Assembly: GCA_910584485.1 (NCBI GenBank)
Contig: CAJUAV010000001.1
Location: 62,001-126,000, forward strand
Origin: an uncultured Alistipes sp.
Lineage (GTDB): Bacteria; Bacteroidota; Bacteroidia; Bacteroidales; Rikenellaceae
Direction of reading: 5' to 3'
DNA length: 64,000 bases
Shown: one piece after another, positions 33,519-41,908 of the stretch
Numbering within the stretch: position 1 is the first letter of the stretch
Layout: each line of letters begins with the position of its first letter
The notes under the pieces: generated by a model
What the model saw: only the letters and a program-made list of their open reading frames with translations
What the model was told of the DNA's origin: nothing
Database searches by the model: none
Translations under genes and position numbers: made by a program

Positions 33519-34613
33519 ATGAAAGCTTATACGAAGAAAATTGTCTTGGAGAACGGCCGCGAGTTCTACGGTTACGGCTTCGGTGCCGACCGCGAGGCCG
33601 TCAACGAGATCGTCTTCAACACGTCGGTCGTCGGGTACCAGGAGATCATGTCCGATCCCTCGTACACGGACCAGATGGTGGTGATGACCTACCCGCTGAT
33701 CGGCAACTACGGCATGGCCGACGAGGACTACGAAACGAAAACCCCGACCATCGGCGGCATGATCGTGCGCGAGTACAACGATCTGCCCTCGAATTTCCGC
33801 TATACGCGGACGCTGCACGAGGTGCTCGAAGAGTACGGCATCCCGGGCATCCAGGGGCTCGATACGCGTGCCCTGACGCGCATCATCCGCGACGAGGGGA
33901 TGCAGAAGGTCATCATCACCGACGCGTCGACCCCCCGCGAGGAGGCGCTGGCGCGGCTGCGCGCCTACGTGATGCCGCACGACATGGTGGCGCGCGTGAG
34001 CTGCAAGAAGCGCTGGATGTCGCGCGTACCGAACCACACCTACGACGTGGTGGCGATCGACTGCGGCATCAAGAACAACATCATCCGACAGCTCAACAAG
34101 GTGGGCTGCAACGTGACGATCGTCCCCTACGACGCGACCGTCGAGGAGATCCTCGCCTTCCGTCCTGACGGTATCGTGCTGTCGAACGGCCCGGGCAACC
34201 CCGAGGACGTGCAGCCCGCCATCGATACGATCCGCAAGCTGCGCGGCCGCCTGCCGATCTTCGGCATCTGCATGGGCCATCAGCTGCTGGCGCTCGCCTA
34301 CGGCGCCCGCACGCGCAAGATGAAGTTCGGCCACCGCGGCGCGAACCACCCCGTGAAGTGCCTCGAAACGGGGTTGATCGAGATCACGAGCCAGAACCAC
34401 AGCTATGCGGTCGATCCCGACTCGCTGGCGGGAACGGGGCTCGAAGTGACGCACGTCAACCTGCTCGACGGATCGGTCGAGGGAATCGCCTGCCCGGCCG
34501 ACCGCGTCTTCTCGATGCAGTATCACCCCGAGAGCGCCGCAGGTCCGCTGGACAGCTGCTACTTGTTCAAGAAGTTCGTACACATAATGGAGGAGGGAAG
34601 AAAAAATGCCTAA
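33519..34613 (+). CDS. carA: Carbamoyl-phosphate synthase small (glutaminase) subunit
   Basis: This subunit hydrolyses glutamine and passes ammonia to CarB for carbamoyl phosphate, used for UMP and arginine. The 364-residue protein has the N-terminal CPSase domain and a class I glutamine amidotransferase domain with nucleophile Cys in GICMGHQ, plus QYHPESAAGP containing the catalytic His-Glu. NGPGNPEDV is the oxyanion region. It overlaps carB by 8 bp, so the two subunits are translationally coupled. Confidence 0.97.
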   Translation: MKAYTKKIVLENGREFYGYGFGADREAVNEIVFNTSVVGYQEIMSDPSYTDQMVVMTYPLIGNYGMADEDYETKTPTIGGMIVREYNDLPSNFRYTRTLHEVLEEYGIPGIQGLDTRALTRIIRDEGMQKVIITDASTPREEALARLRAYVMPHDMVARVSCKKRWMSRVPNHTYDVVAIDCGIKNNIIRQLNKVGCNVTIVPYDATVEEILAFRPDGIVLSNGPGNPEDVQPAIDTIRKLRGRLPIFGICMGHQLLALAYGARTRKMKFGHRGANHPVKCLETGLIEITSQNHSYAVDPDSLAGTGLEVTHVNLLDGSVEGIACPADRVFSMQYHPESAAGPLDSCYLFKKFVHIMEEGRKNA

Positions 34614-37600
34614 AAGAACCGATATAAAGAAAGTGATGGTCATCGGCTCGGGCCCGATCGTGATCGGTCAGGCCGCCGAGTTCGACTATGCGGGTACGCA
34701 GGCCTGCCTGGCGCTGCGCGAAGAGGGATACGAAGTGATTCTGGTCAATTCGAATCCCGCGACGATCATGACCGACACGCACATCGCCGACAAGGTCTAC
34801 ATGGAGCCGCTGACGCTCGAATACGTCGCCAAGATCATCCGCTACGAGCGTCCCGACGCGATCGTGCCGGGGCTGGGCGGACAGACGGGTCTGAATCTGG
34901 CGGTGCAGCTCGCCAAGAAGGGCATCCTCGAAGAGTGCCAGGTGGAGATCCTCGGCACGAGCTTCTCGTCGATCGAGCGCGCCGAGGACCGCGAACTCTT
35001 CAAGGAGCTGTGCCAGTCGCTGGGCGAACCGGTGCTGCCGTCGGCCGTCGCCACCTCGATCGAGGAGGGCGTCGAGATCGCCGCGCAGATCGGCTATCCC
35101 GTCGTGCTGCGTCCCGCCTTCACGCTGGGCGGCACGGGCGGCGGCTTCGTCGACACGGAGGCCGAGCTGCGCGAAATGATGCGCAACGCGCTCTTCCTCT
35201 CGCCCGTGCATCAGGTGCTCATCGAGAAGAGCATCAAGGGGTATAAGGAGATCGAGTTCGAGGTGATGCGCGACGCCAACGACACGGCGATCGCCATCTG
35301 CTCGATGGAGAACGTCGACCCCGTCGGCATCCACACGGGCGACTCGATCGTCGTGGCTCCCTGCCAGACGCTCACCAACAAGGAGTTCCAGATGTTGCGC
35401 ACGTCGGCCCTGAAGATCATCCGCGAGCTGAAGATCGAAGGCGGCTGCAACGTCCAGTTCGCCCTCGACCCGCTCTCGTTCCGCTACTACCTGATCGAGG
35501 TCAACCCGCGCGTGTCGCGTTCGTCGGCCCTCGCCTCGAAGGCGTCGGGCTTCCCGATCGCCCGCGTGAGCGCCAAGATCGCCGTGGGCCTCACGCTCGA
35601 CGAGATCCGCATCGCCAACACCCCCGCCTCGTTCGAGCCGGCGCTCGATTACGTCGTGACGAAGGTGGCGCGTTTCCCCTTCGACAAGTTCTCCGACGCC
35701 TCGAATAAGCTCGGCACGCAGATGAAGGCAACGGGCGAGGTGATGGCCATCGGCCGCACGATGGAGGAGTCGCTGCTCAAGGCCGTGCGGTCGCTCGAAA
35801 CGGGCGTCTGCCACATCTACCACAAGAAATTCGACCACTCGACCAACGACGAGCTGCTGGCCTACATCAAGGAGGCGACCGACGACCGTCTGTACGCCAT
35901 TGCGCAGCTGATCCGCAACGGCGTCGATCTGGTGATGATCTACAACAACACGAAGATCGACATGTTCTTCCTCGAGAAGTTCAAGAACATCGTCGAGATG
36001 GAGCAGGTCGTACGCGCCAACAAGGGCGACCTGGAGACGCTGCGCGACGCGAAGCGCATGGGCTTCGGCGACAAGTTCATCGGGCAGCTCTGGGGCATGA
36101 CCGAGCACGAGCTCTACGCCCTGCGCAAGGAGCACGGCATCTTCCCCGTCTACAAGATGATCGATACGTGCGGCGGCGAGTTCGCCTCGTACGTGCCCTA
36201 TTTCTACTCGACCTACGAGGAGGAGAACGAATCGATCGTCAGCGACAAGGAGAAGATCGTCGTGCTGGGTTCGGGCCCGATCCGCATCGGTCAGGGCGTC
36301 GAGTTCGACTACTCGACCGTACACGCCATCTGGTCGATTCGCGAGGCGGGCTACGAGGCGATCATCATCAACAACAACCCCGAGACCGTTTCGACCGACT
36401 ACACGACCAGCGACAAGCTCTATTTCGAGCCGCTGACGGTCGAGGACGTGATGAACGTCATCCACCTCGAACGGCCCAAGGCGATCGTCGTTTCGCTGGG
36501 CGGCCAGACGGCCATCAACCTGGCCGAGCCGCTGGCACAGCTCGGGGTTCCGATCATCGGCACCGACTGCGAGGCGATCCGCAACGCCGAGGACCGCGGT
36601 TGCTTCGAGAAGATCATGGAGGAGCTCGGCATCCCGCAGCCCGAGGCCGAGGCGGTGACCGACATCGAGGCGGGCGTACGCGCCGCGGCCCGCATCGGCT
36701 ATCCCGTGCTCGTGCGTCCGAGCTACGTGCTGGGCGGCCGAGCCATGCAGATCGTTTCGAACGAAGAGCGCCTGCGCCACTACCTCCAGACGGCCGTCGA
36801 GGTGAACGTCGACTCGCCCGTTCTGGTGGACCGCTACATCATGGGCAAGGAGCTCGAGGTGGACGCCATCTGCGACGGCAAGGACGTCTTCATCCCGGGC
36901 ATCATGGAGCACGTCGAGCGTACGGGTATCCACTCGGGCGACTCGATCAGCGTCTATCCGACCTTCAGCGTCTCGCAGGAGGCCCGCAAGAAGATCATCG
37001 ACTATACGGTGCGCCTCGGTCTTCGGATCGGCATCGTCGGTCTGTATAACATCCAGTTCATCGTCGATGCGAAAGACGACGTCTACGTGATCGAGGTGAA
37101 TCCCCGTTCGTCGCGTACGGTGCCTTTCCTGTCGAAATCGACGGGCGTTCCGATGGCCCACATCGCCACGCAGGTGATCCTCGGCCGCTCGCTGCGCGAG
37201 CAGGGGATCACGGAGGTCTACGGCAAGGAGAAGACGCGCTGGTACGTCAAGGCGCCCGCCTTCTCGTTCGCCAAGATCCGCGGCATGGACTCCTACCTTT
37301 CGCCCGAGATGAAATCGACGGGCGAGGCGATCGGCTACGACGACAAGCTGACGCGCGCCCTCTACAAGGCGCTGCAGGCGACGGGCATGAACGTTTCGAA
37401 CTACGGGACGATCTTCGTCTCGATCGCCGATCCCGACAAGGCGGCGGCGCTGCCGCTCGTCAAGCGCTTCTACGACCTGGGCTTCAACATCGAGGCGACG
37501 ACCGGCACGGCGGACTACCTGCGCAAGCACGGCATCCGCACCCGCACGCGCCGCAAGCTGCACGAAGGGAGCTCGGAGATCATCGATGCGCTGCGTCAGG

Positions 37601-37788
37601 GACACGTCAGCTACGTCATCAACACGATCGACATCAACCAGCACAACACCCGCCTGGACGGCTACGAGATCCGTCGTACGGCCGTCGAGAACAACGTGAC
37701 GGTCTTCACGGCGCTCGAAACGGTGCGCGTGCTGCTGGACGTGCTGGAGGAGATCACGCTGCGCGTCTCGACGATCGACGCGAAATAG
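34606..37788 (+). CDS. carB: Carbamoyl-phosphate synthase large subunit
   Basis: This 1060-residue protein makes carbamoyl phosphate from bicarbonate, ammonia and two ATP. Two homologous ATP-grasp halves are evident: the first starts MVIGSGPIVIGQAAEFDYAG, the second VVLGSGPIRIGQGVEFDYS. Each has the glycine-rich ATP loop (FTLGGTGGGF; YVLGGRAMQIV). The C-terminal MGS-type allosteric domain is present (FVSIADPDKAAALPLVKRF...NTIDINQHNTR). The length is normal and no frame damage is seen. A 143-bp spacer with a strong GC hairpin (CCGGCCCGAC and GTCGGGTCGG around 37826-37851) separates it from pyrK. Confidence 0.98.
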   Translation: MPKRTDIKKVMVIGSGPIVIGQAAEFDYAGTQACLALREEGYEVILVNSNPATIMTDTHIADKVYMEPLTLEYVAKIIRYERPDAIVPGLGGQTGLNLAVQLAKKGILEECQVEILGTSFSSIERAEDRELFKELCQSLGEPVLPSAVATSIEEGVEIAAQIGYPVVLRPAFTLGGTGGGFVDTEAELREMMRNALFLSPVHQVLIEKSIKGYKEIEFEVMRDANDTAIAICSMENVDPVGIHTGDSIVVAPCQTLTNKEFQMLRTSALKIIRELKIEGGCNVQFALDPLSFRYYLIEVNPRVSRSSALASKASGFPIARVSAKIAVGLTLDEIRIANTPASFEPALDYVVTKVARFPFDKFSDASNKLGTQMKATGEVMAIGRTMEESLLKAVRSLETGVCHIYHKKFDHSTNDELLAYIKEATDDRLYAIAQLIRNGVDLVMIYNNTKIDMFFLEKFKNIVEMEQVVRANKGDLETLRDAKRMGFGDKFIGQLWGMTEHELYALRKEHGIFPVYKMIDTCGGEFASYVPYFYSTYEEENESIVSDKEKIVVLGSGPIRIGQGVEFDYSTVHAIWSIREAGYEAIIINNNPETVSTDYTTSDKLYFEPLTVEDVMNVIHLERPKAIVVSLGGQTAINLAEPLAQLGVPIIGTDCEAIRNAEDRGCFEKIMEELGIPQPEAEAVTDIEAGVRAAARIGYPVLVRPSYVLGGRAMQIVSNEERLRHYLQTAVEVNVDSPVLVDRYIMGKELEVDAICDGKDVFIPGIMEHVERTGIHSGDSISVYPTFSVSQEARKKIIDYTVRLGLRIGIVGLYNIQFIVDAKDDVYVIEVNPRSSRTVPFLSKSTGVPMAHIATQVILGRSLREQGITEVYGKEKTRWYVKAPAFSFAKIRGMDSYLSPEMKSTGEAIGYDDKLTRALYKALQATGMNVSNYGTIFVSIADPDKAAALPLVKRFYDLGFNIEATTGTADYLRKHGIRTRTRRKLHEGSSEIIDALRQGHVSYVINTIDINQHNTRLDGYEIRRTAVENNVTVFTALETVRVLLDVLEEITLRVSTIDAK

Positions 37789-37931
37789 GGAACGCAAGCC
37801 GCAGGGGCGGTCGCCGGCCCGACTTTTCGGGTCGGGTCGGCGGCGAATCCCCGCAGGCGGCAGCCTGATTGTGCGGCGGGCCGCCGTCTTGTCCAGCAGC
37901 GACCCGATGCAACACCGAAATTACCGATGCT

Positions 37932-38678
37932 ATGACCGACTATAAACATTCCGTCTATACGATTCTTCGGAACGAGCCGTTGACCGATGCGGTTTGGCGC
38001 CTCGTGCTGGAGGGCGACACGCAGTGGATCACCCGTCCCGGGCAGTTCGTCAACATCGCCCTCGAAGGGCATTACCTGCGCCGTCCGATCTCGGTCTGCG
38101 ACGCCGATGCGACGACCCTCACGCTGATTTACAAGGTGGTGGGCGAGGGTACGCGCCGCATGAGCGCGATGCGCGCGGGCGAACGGCTCGATCTGCTGAC
38201 GGGGCTGGGCAACGGCTTCGACCCCTCGAAAGCGGCGCCGCATACGCTGCTCGTCGGGGGCGGGGTGGGTGTTCCGCCTCTGTACAAGCTGGCGAAGGAG
38301 CTGCTCGCCGCAGGGCGCCGCGTGACGGTGGTGCTGGGCTTCAACACCGCCTCGGAGGTCTTTTACGCCGACGAGTTCGAGCGGCTGGGCTGCACGACGA
38401 TCGTCGCCACGGCCGACGGCACGCGCGGCGTGAAGGGGTTCGTGACGACCGCCATCGCCGAACGGGCGGCCGATTTCGGCTATTTCTACGCTTGCGGTCC
38501 GCTGCCGATGCTGCGGGCGCTGTGCGACGGCGTGCGGCAGGACGGCCAGCTGTCGTTCGAGGAGCGCATGGGTTGCGGCTTCGGCGCCTGCATGGGCTGC
38601 TCGTGCCGAACCAAATACGGCAACAAACGCATCTGCAAGGAGGGCCCCGTGCTCGAAAAGGAGGAAATAATCTGGTAG
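37932..38678 (+). CDS. pyrK: Dihydroorotate dehydrogenase B electron-transfer subunit
   Basis: PyrK carries electrons from the PyrD flavin to NAD+ in the class 1B enzyme. The 248-residue protein has an FAD-binding module (RRPISVCD, YKVVGEGTRRM), an NAD-binding GGGVGVPPL, and a C-terminal [2Fe-2S] cluster formed by the four cysteines in the block CGFGACMGCSC...RICKEGP. ATG 37932 (MTDYKHSVYT) was chosen over an in-frame ATG at 37869 in the hairpin-rich spacer. pyrD starts 2 bp after its stop. Confidence 0.95.
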   Translation: MTDYKHSVYTILRNEPLTDAVWRLVLEGDTQWITRPGQFVNIALEGHYLRRPISVCDADATTLTLIYKVVGEGTRRMSAMRAGERLDLLTGLGNGFDPSKAAPHTLLVGGGVGVPPLYKLAKELLAAGRRVTVVLGFNTASEVFYADEFERLGCTTIVATADGTRGVKGFVTTAIAERAADFGYFYACGPLPMLRALCDGVRQDGQLSFEERMGCGFGACMGCSCRTKYGNKRICKEGPVLEKEEIIW

Positions 38679-38680
38679 CC

Positions 38681-39592
38681 ATGAAAGACACATCGGTCGT
38701 ATTGAGCGGCTGGCGGCTGGACAACCCCGTGATTCCCGCCAGCGGAACCTTCGGATTCGGCAACGAGTTCAAGGATTTCTACGACATCAACATCCTGGGG
38801 ACCTTCTCGTTCAAGGGAACGACGCGCGAGGCGCGCTTCGGCAATCCCACGCCCCGTATCGCCGAGTGCACGGCGGGCATGATAAATGCCGTCGGGCTGC
38901 AGAATCCGGGCATCGACCGCGTGATCGCCGAGGAGCTGCCCCGTCTCAAGCGCTATTTCCGCAAACCCGTGATCGCCAACATCTCGGGCTTCTCGATCGA
39001 GGAGTATGCCTACTGTTGCGAGCGGATCGACCGCGAGGAGCAGGTGGGGCTGATCGAAGTCAACGTCTCGTGCCCCAACGTGCGGCACGGCGGCATGTCG
39101 TTCGGCACCTCGCCCGAGGCGGCCGCCGAGGTGACGCGCGCCGTGAAGGCCGTGACGACCAAACCCGTCTATATCAAGCTTTCGCCCAACGTGACGGACA
39201 TCGTCGCGATCGCCCGTGCCTGCGAAGAGGCGGGAGCCGACGGTCTCTGCCTCATCAATACGATGCTCGGCATGCGCATCGATACGATGCGCCGCCGTCC
39301 CGTGATCGCCAATACGATGGGCGGCTTCTCGGGTGCGGCGATCTTCCCCGTAGCCCTGCGGATGGTCTTCCAGGTGGCAGCGGCCTGCCGCATTCCCGTG
39401 ATCGGGTGCGGCGGCGTCGAGACGCCGCGCGACGTGATCGAAATGATGATGGCGGGCGCCACGGCCGTCGAGGTCGGCGCCGCCAACCTGCGCGACCCCT
39501 ACGCCTCGAAAAAGATCGTCGAGGGGCTGCCCGCCGAAATGGAGCGCCTCGGCATCGAGCGGCTGGCCGATATCATCGGCTGCGCACAATAG
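38681..39592 (+). CDS. pyrD: Dihydroorotate dehydrogenase, class 1B catalytic subunit
   Basis: This FMN enzyme oxidises dihydroorotate to orotate, step four of UMP synthesis. The 303-residue protein has GTFGFGNEF near the N-terminus, NAVGLQNPG, the catalytic Cys in NVSCPNV (Cys marks class 1, not the membrane-bound class 2), KLSPNVTDI and IGCGGVETP for FMN phosphate binding. Its partner pyrK is adjacent, so the enzyme is NAD-linked, as suits an anaerobe. ATG 38681 was taken although the frame stays open far upstream through pyrK. Confidence 0.96.
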   Translation: MKDTSVVLSGWRLDNPVIPASGTFGFGNEFKDFYDINILGTFSFKGTTREARFGNPTPRIAECTAGMINAVGLQNPGIDRVIAEELPRLKRYFRKPVIANISGFSIEEYAYCCERIDREEQVGLIEVNVSCPNVRHGGMSFGTSPEAAAEVTRAVKAVTTKPVYIKLSPNVTDIVAIARACEEAGADGLCLINTMLGMRIDTMRRRPVIANTMGGFSGAAIFPVALRMVFQVAAACRIPVIGCGGVETPRDVIEMMMAGATAVEVGAANLRDPYASKKIVEGLPAEMERLGIERLADIIGCAQ

Positions 39593-39600
39593 ACAAACAA

Positions 39601-39675
39601 CGACCTCGCAGAGGTCGGCGGGCCGCAGCCTCCCGCAGCGGAGGCCCGCAGTCGGCGTCCCTCCGCAGGCTGCTG
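39601..39675 (+). repeat. REP-like intergenic element, copy E (between pyrD and pyrF)
   Basis: It begins with hairpin GACCT-CGCAG-AGGTC (39602-39616), then the core GCGGGCCGCAGCCTCC...GGAGGCCCGC (39618-39649), and ends CCGCAGGCTGCTGCCC. It aligns with copy A at the 5' hairpin (18 of 19) and copy C at the core (29 of 32). It is oriented with pyrD and starts 8 bp after its stop. Confidence 0.65.
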
Positions 39676-39682
39676 CCCGAGT

Positions 39683-40417
39683 ATGAACAAAACCATAAAC
39701 GTGATCGATATGCAACACGACGTCATCATCGCCTGCGACTTCAAATCGGCCGCAGATACCTTCCGTTTCCTCGACCTCTTCGCGAACGAGGAGCGCAAAC
39801 CCTTCCTCAAGATCGGCATGGAGCTCTACTACGCCGAGGGCCCTTCGATCGTGCGCGAGATCAAGCGCCGCGGTCACAAGATCTTTCTGGACCTGAAATT
39901 GCATGATATCCCCAATACGGTCCGCAAGGCGATGGCCGTGCTCTCGCAGCTTGACGTCGACATGTGCAACGTCCATGCGGCAGGCACGATCGAAATGATG
40001 AAGGCGGCCCGCGAAGGGCTCACGCGCGAAGACGGTACGCGTCCGCTGCTGATCGCCGTGACGCAGCTCACCTCGACGAGCGAGGAGCGCATGCAGCGCG
40101 AACTGCTCATCGGCGCCTCGATCGACGAGACGATCGTGCAGTATGCGCGCAACACGCGCGAAGCGGGACTCGACGGCGTGGTCTGCTCGCCGCTGGAGGC
40201 GGGCATGGTCCACGAGGCCTGCGGAACCGGTTTTCTGACGATCACCCCCGGGGTGCGCTTCGCCGACGGCGACGTGGCGGACCAGGTGCGCGTCACGACG
40301 CCCGCCCGCGCCCGCGAAATCGGCTCGGATTTCATCGTGGTGGGACGTCCGATCACGGCCGCTGCCGATCCCGTGGCTGCCTATCACCGCTGCGTGCGCG
40401 AATTTTTGAACGAGTAG
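39683..40417 (+). CDS. pyrF: Orotidine 5'-phosphate decarboxylase
   Basis: This enzyme makes UMP from OMP, the last step of the pathway. The 244-residue TIM barrel has IIACDFKS at the first strand, FLKIGMELYY, the catalytic charged array DLKLHDIPNTV (D-x-K-x-x-D), TPGVRFADGD and VVGRPITAAADP for phosphate binding. Two in-frame starts are possible: ATG 39683 (used) and ATG 39710 (MQHDVIIACDF), the latter closer to most homologues. The 3' spacer holds a GAGCC-TCGCG-GGCTC hairpin. Confidence 0.95.
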   Translation: MNKTINVIDMQHDVIIACDFKSAADTFRFLDLFANEERKPFLKIGMELYYAEGPSIVREIKRRGHKIFLDLKLHDIPNTVRKAMAVLSQLDVDMCNVHAAGTIEMMKAAREGLTREDGTRPLLIAVTQLTSTSEERMQRELLIGASIDETIVQYARNTREAGLDGVVCSPLEAGMVHEACGTGFLTITPGVRFADGDVADQVRVTTPARAREIGSDFIVVGRPITAAADPVAAYHRCVREFLNE

Positions 40418-40457
40418 GGGAGCCTCGCGGGCTCTGCCTGCGAAGCACAGGATAACC

Positions 40458-40715
40458 ATGAAACGAATACAGCTGTTTTACCTGCGGAACTGCCCCTTCT
40501 GCCAGAAGGCGTTCCGTTACATCGACGAGGTGCGGGCGGCCCACCCCGAACTGGCCGCGTTGCGAATCGAGCTCGTCGAGGAGTCGGAGGAGCCCGATGT
40601 GGCGGCACGGTACGATTATTACTACGTGCCGACCCTCTACATCGACGGGGTGAAGGTCCACGAGGGTGCGCTCTATCCCGACGAGGCGGAACCGCTGTTG
40701 CGCAAGGCACTCTGA
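40458..40715 (+). CDS. Small thioredoxin/glutaredoxin-like protein with a CPFC motif
   Basis: The 85-residue cytoplasmic protein has the active-site C12-P-F-C15 near the N-terminus and the cis-proline VPTLYIDG, the two hallmarks of the thioredoxin fold. Its size matches mini-glutaredoxins or NrdH-like proteins. Its place inside the UMP operon is unusual: three bases separate its stop from the next gene. A link to ribonucleotide reduction or to redox control of the pathway is possible but only inferred. Confidence 0.75.
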   Translation: MKRIQLFYLRNCPFCQKAFRYIDEVRAAHPELAALRIELVEESEEPDVAARYDYYYVPTLYIDGVKVHEGALYPDEAEPLLRKAL

Positions 40716-40718
40716 CCG

Positions 40719-41819
40719 ATGGCCGAACCGATCGCCTGTCCGCCCGAAGCGCGCACGCCCGCGCTCCGCGGTCGGCTGCTCGCCGTGTGGGAGGCCTCGG
40801 TGCGCGCGACGCACGCGTTTCTGACCGAGGCGGACATTCGCCGCATCCGCGGGCAGGCCGCGCAGGCGCTGGCCGCCGTCCCCGAGCTCTTCGTGGCGTA
40901 CGGCGCCGACGGCGGGCCGATCGCCTTCATGGGGGTGTCGGCGGGGGAGCTCGAGATGCTCTTCGTCGCCCCCGACCGTCGCGGAGAGGGCATCGGCAGC
41001 GGTTTGCTGCGGCATGGCGTCCGACGGTGCGGCGTGCGGAGGCTCTGCGTGAACGAGCAGAATCCGCAGGCGGCCGCTTTTTACCGCCGGCACGGCTTCG
41101 AGGTCGTGCGACGTCTCGCGCAGGACGGTTGGGGCAACCCCTTTCCGCTGCTTTACATGGAGTTGAACACAACAAAAAACAAGAACGATATGGAGAAACT
41201 CATTGCCAAAGATCTGCTGTCGATCGGCGCCGTCTTCCTGCGCCCCGCACAGCCGTTTACCTGGGCCAGCGGCATCAAGAGCCCGATCTATTGCGACAAC
41301 CGTCTGACGCTGACGGCCGTCGAGGTGCGCAAGCACGTCGAGGCGGGGCTGGCCGAGATCGTCCGCACGCACTATCCCGAGGCGGAGGTGCTGATGGGAA
41401 CCTCTACGGCGGGCATCGCCCACGCCGCCATCACGGCGACGCTGCTCGACCTGCCGATGGGCTACGTCCGCTCGGGTCAGAAGGATCACGGCCGCGGCAA
41501 CCAAATCGAGGGCCGGCTGGAGAAGGGCCAGAAGGTGGTCGTCATCGAGGACCTGATTTCGACGGCGGGCTCCTGCATCGAGGTCGTGAACGCCCTGCGC
41601 GAGGCGGGTGCCGAGGTGCTGGGCGTGGCGTCGATCTTCACCTACGGGATGAAGAAGGGGCTGGAGCGTCTGGCCGCCGCCGAGGTCGTGAACCGCTCGC
41701 TGTCGAACCTCGACGCACTGGTCGAGGTGGCTGCCGAGGAGGGATATATCCGTGCCGAGGACAAGCAGCGGCTGCTGCAGTTCCGCGACAACCCGTCGGA
41801 CGAGAGCTGGATGAAATAG
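40719..41819 (+). CDS. Fused ORF: GNAT acetyltransferase domain followed by orotate phosphoribosyltransferase
   Basis: One open frame of 366 codons holds two complete proteins. Residues 1-150 are a GNAT N-acetyltransferase: LEMLFVAPDRRGEGIGSGLL is the acetyl-CoA loop (motif A), and NEQNPQAAAFYRRHGF with the final LLYMEL the family's end. Residues 158-366 are PyrE. The eight-residue join NTTKNKND is encoded by A-rich DNA that looks like a translation-start leader rather than a protein linker, and no stop occurs there. Either a fusion protein is made, or PyrE is also started at the internal ATG 41190. The acetylation substrate is unknown. Confidence 0.7.
   Translation: MAEPIACPPEARTPALRGRLLAVWEASVRATHAFLTEADIRRIRGQAAQALAAVPELFVAYGADGGPIAFMGVSAGELEMLFVAPDRRGEGIGSGLLRHGVRRCGVRRLCVNEQNPQAAAFYRRHGFEVVRRLAQDGWGNPFPLLYMELNTTKNKNDMEKLIAKDLLSIGAVFLRPAQPFTWASGIKSPIYCDNRLTLTAVEVRKHVEAGLAEIVRTHYPEAEVLMGTSTAGIAHAAITATLLDLPMGYVRSGQKDHGRGNQIEGRLEKGQKVVVIEDLISTAGSCIEVVNALREAGAEVLGVASIFTYGMKKGLERLAAAEVVNRSLSNLDALVEVAAEEGYIRAEDKQRLLQFRDNPSDESWMK
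41190..41819 (+). CDS. pyrE: Orotate phosphoribosyltransferase (from the internal start)
   Basis: PyrE joins orotate and PRPP to give OMP. From the internal ATG the product is 209 residues, the usual full PyrE length, starting MEKLIAKDLLSIGAV. Motifs: GTSTAGIAHAA, the catalytic loop GYVRSGQKDHGRGNQIEGR and the PRPP-binding VVVIEDLISTAGSC. The bases before the ATG (AACAAAAAACAAGAACGAT) are A-rich, like leaders of other genes here, supporting an independent start. The same frame continues upstream into a GNAT domain, so a fused form is equally possible. Confidence 0.8.
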   Translation: MEKLIAKDLLSIGAVFLRPAQPFTWASGIKSPIYCDNRLTLTAVEVRKHVEAGLAEIVRTHYPEAEVLMGTSTAGIAHAAITATLLDLPMGYVRSGQKDHGRGNQIEGRLEKGQKVVVIEDLISTAGSCIEVVNALREAGAEVLGVASIFTYGMKKGLERLAAAEVVNRSLSNLDALVEVAAEEGYIRAEDKQRLLQFRDNPSDESWMK

Positions 41820-41908
41820 CCTTTCGGGGGCGCAGCCGCCTGTTTGTCGGGCGGCCGCGGCCTCCGCGAAGGCTGCCATCGGATGTTTCACACTTTTCAT
41901 TGCTACCC

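Noticed and set aside
34567..37797. Very long open frame on the minus strand opposite carB
   Set aside because: It mirrors carB codons in GC-rich DNA and encodes Arg/His/Asp-rich sequence with no family features. The same holds for the long minus-strand frame opposite purL (44831-48532) and for plus-strand frames opposite the TonB receptor and DUF4450 genes.
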